64,000 bases of DNA from Apophysomyces variabilis (Eukaryota > Mucoromycota > Mucoromycetes > Mucorales > Mucoraceae). Each line of letters starts with the position of its first letter. Position 1 is the stretch's first letter. The stretch lies in contig MZZL01000117.1 of NCBI GenBank assembly GCA_002749535.1, forward strand, positions 1 to 64,000. Reading direction: 5' to 3'. The notes under the pieces were generated by a model, which did not search any database, had not been told where the DNA came from, and saw only the letters and a program-made list of their open reading frames with translations. The position numbers and the translations under genes were made by a program. Of the stretch, positions 55,923-64,000 are shown piece by piece.

Positions 55923-58876
55923 TTTCAATTATTTGCGCTTGCTTTTTTCTCATAAATATCTTCTTTGTGTTTTGTACATTACCGTTGGCCATTCTTAAGA
56001 TAAGCTCGACTAGACTAACATTGTCGTAATACCATCTATAGCTAGATTTTGATTCGTAGGAAGATGTACAGACTATATGAATCGGCATAATACCGGAAAT
56101 TGCGTATATTATGATAGCAAGGTTCTTATATTATTATATAAACAGCAGCAATGCAGCCCAACGTTGCTGCAATAATTGTGAAGTCATGGTGATCTTGAAA
56201 GCAGTTGCCTTTATCAGAACTCCGACATCTTCCGATCGATGCGATGCATAGTTTAGCTTAGTCCGTTCTGTATCTATATAATGTGACAAACCCGCTTCAT
56301 GGTAAATCTAGTGCACGATTGCAATTAGGAAAAGGATCACGGGGATTTTGGACGACTCTGGAAACGGACTTCAGGTTGTAGAAACCGCAATCCTGGAATC
56401 TGCAACACTTTGCAAAATGCCATGTGCGTAGCGCTTTTCACTCTTGAGGTTTTACAGTTTTCTATCCGCTACACTAGTGGTCGTCATTTTTACCGTGTTT
56501 CTTTTCTCTGGTATTTGCTTTTCTTAAACCATATGTACATTTTATAACAGTTCAGAGAAGCTTGCAACGTACAGAGGCTTTCATGATAAGTTGGCTTAAG
56601 AGATAACAATGGGCGGATAGGCTTTAATGCAAATTCAATGGTATATGCCGACAGAATTGGAAGTCTAACCATAATTTGCCCATGCTTTGCAAAGAGCTAT
56701 TATGTTAGGGAGATTTTCATAGAAGCTTGACGTCAAATTTGGTGAATCAACCGAGGATTTCATAGCAGCTATCAAAGACGATTAACTGGAGATTAATTGT
56801 TTGCTCATTCATCGCCTTACATGAGGCATACTTTTATTGGTATTATCGCTACACTAGCAAATAATGGAAAACTCAGTCCAATGACCATATAGTTTTAGGC
56901 GTGCTGTCCTTCATTTTGTCCTGGAAATGGCGACATCAGACATATTCGCCATTAAGAAAATACCTTAGTCACCTTTTATAGACAAGATACGCCCAGATCA
57001 ACGTTTGGTACTAAAGTCTCATATACAGGTTCAAAATCCTAGAAAATCAATGATGTTATTCTGTGCAGTGAAACCCACTAGGTTATTGCTTACATAACCG
57101 GTTTGGAAGATTGCTCCTCCTTTTTCTTTTTCTTTTGTTTCGCTGTACCAAGGCTAAAACACATGCACCATATTCAGTGCTAGGCTGCATTCGGTAAGTT
57201 ATGAATAGAATAGCCTGGCTAGCAGATCAGAGCTATTACGAGCGCTTATGAATTACGCCGACCTTGCTGTTGATCTTGTCTGCAAGCAAGGCATGTGTTA
57301 CGACGAGGTAGAACTTACAACCTTGGAAAAGGCTGCTAACTTAAGCATTGAGCTACTCAACAATAGCCGAGGTAAACCAACCCATGCCATAAATTTTCAG
57401 TACCAAGTGTAGTAGGCATGCATTTTACCGCATTCTTTTTTTCAATCATGCTCTATTTGCGAAACTCCTCCGCATTATTCAGCTGATCTTCGTGCCATTT
57501 GACGATTGCATTGATAATGATACTCGTGATTGTGTGGCCCATAATTATGCTCGATCGGTCGGTATGTTATCGGCCCACTGTATGCCTAACGGACCGGTCT
57601 TGCATCTGCTTTAATGGGTTTGGACGTTCGAATAGCAGGTAGAGCATCGAACCTGCCTTTGTTACCGAGTCACACTTGTGTAGGTGTGCTCCATAGGTCA
57701 TGACTTGTAAATGAACTACTAGCAGGTTTAAATGTGCATGCATTCTTGGGCAGTGCGGAAAATTTTACAGCTTGATTGCTGTACCCTTTTCTTTTTTCAT
57801 TATCTCTTGAATGCATTCAGGCAATCATGCTCCGTACTAACGGGGCACATTTTTAGCAACGGTTAAGTAAGGCATTTGATGGGCAGTAGGTGTTGCTATC
57901 AGCTCTTGGAAAGATGGACTACGGGTAGATACCTGCTTTGAAATGGTACAAATAAAGGATACAGGTAGTTTCATGTGATGACCACAGATTCAAGCGTAAT
58001 TCCTGTCTTAATAACTATTCACTGACCCTCTTGCGTGATTATGTCAGAGATGGCGTTTTCAGGGTTCGTACTTGCCCGTAACCTGCATTTTCGTAATCAC
58101 GCCAAGATGTGTTTGTGACGATATATTCCTGCAACCTGCTATCGCATCGACTTGAAGTGCGTATGCTTTTTATGTTACATATATCGAGTACCTGAAGCGT
58201 ACCGGATTATTACTTGGACCTGTGCACAGGTCCGATTTTCTACAACAACGGATTTAAAAATATCGAGGCAATGGGCAATGTCGGAACTTGGATCACTGAA
58301 TGAGGCATTTGTTTTGCCCAATCAAAGACAAACTCTGTGATCATCCGCAGGTGTACACTTGCCCGGTAGTCTTGGAAGTTGTATTCTCCGTATGGTATAC
58401 CATATCAAGTTGTTCGGCATAAAACATACTTATTTCAACTTTTTCATTAGAAAGAGCTAGTAGACTTTTATTTTAGCTCTAGTTGCACGAGATCCAGACC
58501 TTGCGCTATTCGTGATTCGAAAATCGGCTGAACGCTGGTGTTGAGGTAGCACAAAAACCTGTGGAGCTTCCTTCTGCCAGGTTAGACACTTTTCTGCTTT
58601 GCTTTTAGCTACTGATCATAATAAAGACGATTGAATTTGCCAAAGCCCAGGATCAATTTAGATGATTTTCTATGGGTTTGATATATCGGAGTCGGGGAGA
58701 ACACGGGCCAAGCGGAGCATGCCCTCATCTACGAGATGCTTTAAGCCTGTTGCAATAAGTTTTCGTGTGACTTTCTATATTCTTTATGTACCTTGTATTT
58801 AACTCTGTGTTAGGTTTTGTTTTTTTCTATCTTTTGACTCTGTCATATATTCTTTCATTACTTTTCTGGGGAAAAA
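55923..58876. other. 3 kb largely without genes
   Basis: AT-rich DNA with short frames on both strands. The only protein-like stretch is around 57248-57600 (separate entry). Several G/C words (AGGTAGAGCATCGAACCTGCC at 57635-57655) form short dyads, but no tRNA cloverleaf could be drawn. Confidence 0.35.
57248..57600 (+). other. possible gene fragment of unknown function
   Basis: ATG at 57248 opens a frame reading MNYADLAVDLVCKQGMCYDE then VELTTLEKAANLSIELLNN, ending at a good GTAAAC donor at 57372. Downstream (57455-57560) another frame gives LFAKLLRIIQLIFVPFDDCI then RDCVAHNYARSVG before a GTATGT. The two do not join in phase through an obvious acceptor. It could be the start of a gene with introns I could not place, or a remnant. 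No family is recognised. Confidence 0.3.
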
Positions 58877-60669
58877 ATGACAGTCAGCAAGGCCAATGAA
58901 TCTCGTATTAAACAGATGTTTGTATCCCGGCTACATCTTCGTCCACCTGTGGATGATGATCCACGGCAATTTAGTCGTGGTAAAAAGGCCTTAATTCTTA
59001 GTAGCATTGCCCTGTGTGCTGGCACATCTGGCTTTGCAAGTACCATTTATTTCCCTGGTAATAACTATGATGATTACCATTCTATTGAAAATGCCAACGT
59101 CTAATCCTAGGTTTACCTGCCATCACATCTGATCTTAATGCGCCACCAATGGCTACAACGTTGACTGCGGCGTTATTTGTTTTATTCATGGGTATCGCAC
59201 CCGTCTTTTGGGCTACTTTATCCGATTTTTATCAAGTGCGCCGAATACTCTTTATGTTTTCCATGATGATCTTTGGAGCCGCTTCTCTAGGCTCAACTTT
59301 CCTCAACAATATATGGGGCATAGTTGTTCTGCGTTGTGTGCAATCGTTTGGATCATCATGCGGTCAATCTGTGGGCGCAGGTAGAGTAAAACAATAATAT
59401 TGTTGATTGGTATTGATTTATGCTTTGAAACCATCCTAGGCGTTATTGCTGTATGTATACTTTCATCACCAAGAAACACTGTTAACATATTTATCAATCC
59501 AATCTCTAGGACTGTTATCCTGTCGAACAGCGAGGAGCTGCCTTCGGAAAGTACTTTTTTGGTGTTTTCCTCGGACCTTTGCTTGGTAGGTTTTATTACG
59601 AACTGTCAAGGCATTTATACGGTATAAAAATCTAGGGCCTATTGTAGGTGGATTTCTCATTATAAGCAACAGCTCATGGCGTGCTACATTTCTCTTCTGT
59701 GTTGCGCTGGCGGTGTTCAACATAGCATTTGTGTTCTTTGCGTTGCCCGAAACCTATCGCATCGATGAAAAGTTTGACACTCAGCTCCCATTCGCCGATG
59801 GACTCAGCCTCACCGAGGGGAAATCCAAAGGTTCAGCCTCAGAAAGTCTGTCCGAGACACTCTCAGGCACAGATGAGAGACCCAAAGATAACGCATCTAC
59901 GGCCAATGTAAATGTGCCATCCAAGCCGAAACTCAACCCGATCTCGGTGTTTCTACTTCTGCGGCACCCTTTCATTCTCATGGGTTCTCTTGTATCCGGC
60001 ATTGCCTTCGGGTGCATGTTTGCCACAGAAACGATCGTTCCGATATTATATACGCAGTACTATGGTTTTTCATCTTGGGAGACAGGTATATACGAGAACG
60101 AATTCTGCATCCAAAACAACCATACTAAATCATAAATACAAATGGCTTTTTCAGGTCTTTCATATCTTGGTGCCGGATTGGGTAATCTATTTGGATCTCT
60201 AGTAGGAGGGTTTTTATCAGATCGACTGCTTTTGCGATCAAGACGCCTTCGCGGAGGCACTGCAGTGGTGGAGGACCGTATTACCGCAAATCTTTGGCCT
60301 TGTGGCTGCATCATCGTCCCATTCGGTTTGTTATTGTTTGGATGGAGTATCCAAACTGGGAAAACTGTTTGGGCTCCAATCATTGCATTTGGAATCCAAT
60401 GCTTTGGAGTAAATCAAGTGATGACAGGCACGTCTGCATATCTGGTGGATGCCATGCCTGGTCGCGGAGCATCTGCAACAGCCGCGGCTAATTTCGTCAG
60501 AATGGTTCTGGCCTGTGCCCTCTCACTTATCTCTAATCCATTGGTTGAAAGTATTGGACCCGGATGGACCTCCGTTCTATTGGCTTCCATGGCTTTGTTT
60601 TCCATGTTGCTACTTCTATGCTTGAAAATATGGGGAGAACGTCTGAGGCGCTGGAGCGGCTTTGCATAG
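58877..60669 (+). CDS. MFS transporter, DHA1 drug:H+ antiporter type
   Basis: A plasma- or vacuolar-membrane exporter driven by protons. The substrate cannot be told from sequence. Six exons (58877-59057, 59111-59380, 59440-59450, 59510-59585, 59636-60085, 60155-60669) give 500 residues with consistent phases. The third exon is only 11 bases. Helix 1 is ALILSSIALCAGTSGFASTI; the DHA1-type motif PAITSDLNAP follows. The loop 2-3 region reads APVFWATLSDFYQVRR, in place of GP..D..GRR. Motif C-like FGVFLGPLLGPIVGGFL lies in helix 5. A long charged central loop (TEGKSKGSASESLSETLSGT) splits two six-helix halves. The second half contains LSYLGAGLGNLFGSLVGGFL then SDRLLLRSRR. Confidence 0.87.
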
Positions 60670-60871
60670 TAGGGATCATGTGTAGCTCTTCGTGTTATCA
60701 GGTGTTAAGTGCCAGTTAAGATGATCAAGGCATAGAAATTGTCTTGGTGTAGCTCCTTAAATCCTATGAATGACAGAAAACGACGACGACGACTTTCATT
60801 TCGTTCATCACTGTATTTGAAATTTCACATGATGTTATACTTTTTAATATATCATATCCAGTTCCAAAGAA
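60670..60871. other. short convergent 3' spacer
   Basis: About 200 bases between the stops of the MFS and BRO1-domain genes, AT-rich, with no gene. Confidence 0.4.
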
Positions 60872-62453
60872 TCAGAAATAACTGCCTTCTCTTGCATATC
60901 TTGCCGTCTGACTTTCAGAATGATCTTCATTTCTAGGACCGAACATGGGCGAGGGAAGAGTGAACCGTTTTAATTCTAACACGCCTCGCCCGTTTGGGAT
61001 TAACCTTTGTAAATCCTGCCGAGAAGGTACACGTTGACAAGCGAACTTGGGATACATGTAAATCAGTAATAATGAAATTGCAGTGCGAATTGTGCCCACG
61101 TACCTTGTCATTAAAATTTGTGTATCGTTGTATTAACTCATTCACTGTTTCTTCTTCCTTACAAGCGCGCGCTGCCACAGCTGATTTCCGAATATGAGGT
61201 TTGGACAAGCCTGCGTGCTGAACTGTCCGCAAATCAGCTTTGCAATCTCTTAGAAATCCAAGGGCTTCGCCAATCTTACTATTAATCAGAGTCAACCCGT
61301 CAGTTACATTTGGTATGCACGGGAAATCAGTCAAGTCTTACTTGTTATCGTAAGCATCAAGCGCAAGATGCTTTTTCGCCATTGCCTATGAATAGAAATT
61401 TAGCATTTCCATCGCTATCGAAGTTTAAACGGTTTACCATGTAAAACTGTGATCCGTCCGAGAGATACTTCTTCAGGTCTGAAGAAACTTCTTGTCCATT
61501 ACTGATAGAGGAGATCAAGCCATATGACATTTCGTATTGACCAGCCACACCAATATAAAGCTTGGCTATAAGAGAATTCGAAAATTTGCTGTCAAGCAGG
61601 GCATTGCTAATCGCAATCGATTGGGCATCAGCTAAAGCCATCCTTCAGGCAACCAAAATTTAACATTCCAATTATCACAAATCTATTAACTTACTTTGAC
61701 AGCGCTGTAGAAAGTTCCTTAATTGTTTCTACCGGCCGGTTACTGGAAGGTTGGCGCCATTTCGGAATAACTTCATTAGCCACGAATTGAAACACCCCTG
61801 CCGCTGTATTAAGTGCGTCGGCTGCCTTTAAAGTCCTCATCATTACTATACATGCAATCTCTTTTGTTCTCTTTTCGGATATTATACATGCCTTTTTGTA
61901 CTGCATTGATGCGCTGGCGCTATCGTCTTGTACAGACTTTAATATGTCATTGCTTTGCAGAGAACAAGCGTAGGCATAAGTCATCAAGACGAAGATAAGT
62001 TCGTAGTGTATGTCAGAACACATAATTCGTGGAGCGTTGCTGCCCGTATGAATTAAATGATCGCTTAACGTCGACCTCCAGGACGTCTCTTTAGTATAAT
62101 GTCAGTATCTATCATGGCTATTCTTGAAACGTACCAATGTTTTTTTGCTTCTGGAGCTTAAGTTCGCCATATTCGAGGCAATTGACTATGCTGACCAAGT
62201 ACGGCAAGTAATCTTCTATAGTCTTTTCCAAGATACATCAGTTAGCTAAATTAGATATGACGCTACTCACATTGGTGATAAGGCGGTAATCGCGCGATTC
62301 CTGCGCTTCCTTCTTTAAACCCTTAAGGACAGTCCGAATTCTACCCCTTTGAGCAGTAGCATCAGAAATTTCGGCTGAGTAACGACCTGTATTGTCTAAG
62401 AAATCTACAAATGATATTGTCCCAGTTGTTGGCAAAGAATAAGGGTAACTCAT
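60872..62453 (-). CDS. BRO1-domain protein (BROX-like)
   Basis: BRO1 domains are banana-shaped helical folds that bind ESCRT-III subunits. The start at 62453 gives MSYPYSLPTTGTISFVDFLD. The domain then runs through SDATAQRGRIRTVLKGLKKE, TIEDYLPYLVSIVNCLEYGE, MCSDIHYELIFVLMTYAYAC, AADALNTAAGVFQFVANEVI then PKW, and ALADAQSIAISNALLDSKFS. It continues HLALDAYDNKIGEALGFLRD, CKEEETVNELIQRYTNFNDK and PNGRGVLELKRFTLPSPMFG then P. The order matches the BRO1 fold from end to end with little after it, so the protein is BRO1-only, like BROX, rather than Bro1/Rim20/Alix with V and proline-rich regions. It ends REGSYF and lacks the CaaX box of animal BROX. An in-frame upstream extension to about 62640 exists but is not BRO1-like. 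Confidence 0.85.
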
Positions 62454-63183
62454 GGTTGTACGTTTTGGTATGGTATACACGCACAAAAGAGCAACGTTCC
62501 CACCTACTGGGAGAAATACTATGTTTTCCAGAAAAGGAACATGTTGCTGGCTGGCAATAATCTTTTGAAAGACCGCATTTTGTAGGGTAACTCTGCGCTG
62601 AGCGAGAAATAAAAAAAATTTGCACAATCACGGTGCCATAACACAATGCTCAAGGTTCAGAAAAACGAGCCACGCTTTTACTGCACACAGTGCAAATATT
62701 GTTAAAATCCAAGAATAAAAACAATAAAAAAGTAGCCTGGTCTTACTATGTTATGCAATGTTCGTTCAAAAACCAATTAAATGGAATAGAACGAGAATAA
62801 CCGATGAATTCATCCATGTTACTGTATTCTCGTGATCTCCACTAGCTGAGTACAAGTTTCCTATCAGTTTAAGGACGATACATAAGCTGGTGGATGATGA
62901 ATCACTACGGTGGTGTCGATAGATGAGGAGTGGAAAGACATGGGCTTTCGATTGTTGATCGATTGACCAAAAATGTTCGCCAGTTCATGCGTGTAACACC
63001 TGTCAATTCAGACACATAATCATTCCCATCGATATGTGGCATCACAATTGGAGCCATGGCTCTGATTCTTCATACATTGCTTCCAGTCCTCTTGGATTTC
63101 TTTTTGGGGCAGTTTGTTTCATGATAACGAATGACAACAATTTCCCTATTTCCGCGATTGTCCCAAAATTAGCACATCATACC
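62454..63183. other. upstream region of BRO1 gene, no clear gene
   Basis: AT-rich DNA. The plus-strand frame from 63034 does not look like a known protein and overlaps the next candidate. Confidence 0.35.
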
Positions 63184-63628
63184 ATGACCCGTCCCTCCAT
63201 TGATAAGGTAACGTGTTGTCCTCTTTCATCCTTTCTTTTGGCTTTATCTCTTACTGCTTCTTCAATTACACGATCTATTGATACCTTTGTCAATCCGATG
63301 TGTGAAAAATGTACTAGGCAAGTCAAAGTGCGCAGATATGAAAACGTTTATTTATACGCATGATTGCAGAGTGCTAGAGCAATCTTCTAAAGTACGAATC
63401 CAGAAAGATACGGAATGGCATGTTGTACTCTCAACAAATGTAGTTTCCTACTACAACAACAACTATCATTTATTAACAATATTTCATCCAGAAAATGCAC
63501 ACAAGTTTGAACAAAAAGTATGCACAAGGCATTTATCCAGAGAAGCATTGGGTGAAACAAGGTATGACAAGATTGAATGTTGTTTAGTATTATGCAGCCC
63601 TCAAATCTCAGGGCACAATAGCCCTTGA
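63184..63628 (+). other. unrecognised gene fragment with a CxxC motif
   Basis: ATG at 63184 gives MTRPSIDK and then a good GTAACG donor. Further on, DTFVNPMCEKCTRQVKVRRY then ENVYLY (63279-63360) contains a CxxC pair, and a second frame reads CRVLEQSSKVRIQKDTEWHV and ends near a GTAGTT donor at about 63441. FEQKVCTRHLSREALGETRY then DKIECCLVLC follows to 63628. These may be exons of one gene (possibly an OB-fold or zinc protein), but I cannot join them in phase. Confidence 0.3.
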
Positions 63629-64000
63629 ACAACATATTACAAATGCCACTCATTGTACACTCTTTTCTGGTCAATTGGCGCAAGTATCTGTCTCTGAAAG
63701 CAAGGAAAACATATGCTCCCGGACATTCAAGACAACCTGAAACATCGGGTTATTTCGCACAGATGAAATCCAACAAAGCGGTAAGACAACAAACCAGATA
63801 AAATGCTATCATGATCCCTAACTTGATCCTTTTACAGTCTCAAGACGCAGGCAAGCAAACCTTTCCCCATTGGTTGGGTGGGTGGGCTTCTTGTGCTGGA
63901 TGTCACATTCCCGGACGCTATTTCTTTGGACCCACGCCCATCACGGATTTGGTACGGCGTGGGCGCCCAGCCGGGTGCTGGGATACCCTTGGGGGGTAAG
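63629..64000 (+). other. window end, becoming GC-rich
   Basis: From about 63840 the base composition rises in G and C and the plus strand is open to the edge (HWLGGWASCAGCHIPGRYFF, then GPTPITDLVRRGRP). The short CAGC motif and open frame could belong to a gene or element continuing outside the window. No family is recognised. Confidence 0.3.

Noticed and set aside
57627..57690. tRNA-like words (GTTCGAA, AGGTAGAGCATCGAACCTGCC)
   Set aside because: No cloverleaf with acceptor, D and T arms could be formed around them.
1..64000. Bacterial-type features (operons, Shine-Dalgarno sites, rho-independent terminators, riboswitches)
   Set aside because: Introns and gene families show a nuclear fungal genome, so such signals would be meaningless here.

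Overview
This window is nuclear DNA from a filamentous fungus. Genes carry many short introns (about 45-110 bases) with GTAAGT/GTATGT-type donors, intergenic DNA is AT-rich, and conserved eukaryotic genes are mixed with transposon debris. An SMN orthologue, an Rrm4-type RNA-transport protein, a Fanzor-like gene and a CACTA element together fit an early-diverging lineage, most likely Mucoromycota (Mucorales). That placement is inference from gene content, not from a database search.

Layout. 1-7440 is a graveyard of one non-LTR retrotransposon (LINE) family: a reverse-transcriptase C-terminal part, three ORF1 copies, an endonuclease fragment and an internally deleted copy. 8147-11400 (minus) holds a decayed Fanzor-family gene, the eukaryotic relative of TnpB. 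12354-12470 is a GC-rich patch and 12954-13856 (minus) a MULE transposase remnant. 15702-18537 (plus) is an intact three-RRM plus MLLE-like protein resembling the endosomal mRNA transporter Rrm4. 18606-22062 (minus) is an NFX1/FAP1-type zinc-finger protein. 22911-23903 (plus) is an open Tc1/mariner-like transposase frame that lacks most of its catalytic triad, followed by two degenerate tandem-repeat fields. 25436-26784 (minus) is a DDT/WHIM chromatin protein, 27840-28571 (plus) an SMN orthologue and 29986-31004 (minus) ribosomal protein eS8.

33420-40234 is a nested transposon: a 5.2-kb CACTA element (34326-39534) with clear termini sits inside an older, internally deleted copy of the same family. 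The young copy has a TNP2-type transposase (plus, one in-frame stop) and an accessory gene (minus).

41226-41981 (minus) is an A20/AN1 zinc-finger gene. 43535-50034 (minus) is VPS15, the regulatory kinase of the Vps34 PI3-kinase. 50766-51839 (plus) is the ER SNARE Ufe1/syntaxin-18. 51892-55397 (minus) is RFC1, the large clamp-loader subunit, with two ACGCG motifs just upstream. 58877-60669 (plus) is an MFS drug:H+ antiporter-like transporter and 60872-62453 (minus) a BRO1-domain protein. Several host genes concern endomembrane traffic (Rrm4-like, VPS15, Ufe1, BRO1), but nothing shows that they are co-regulated.

Splice sites were placed by eye from frame continuity and GT/AG (one GC/AG) signals. 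For the Rrm4-like, NFX1, WHIM, SMN, eS8, A20/AN1, MFS and CACTA transposase genes all exon phases add up. VPS15, RFC1 and BRO1 are secure as genes, but not every intron was resolved.
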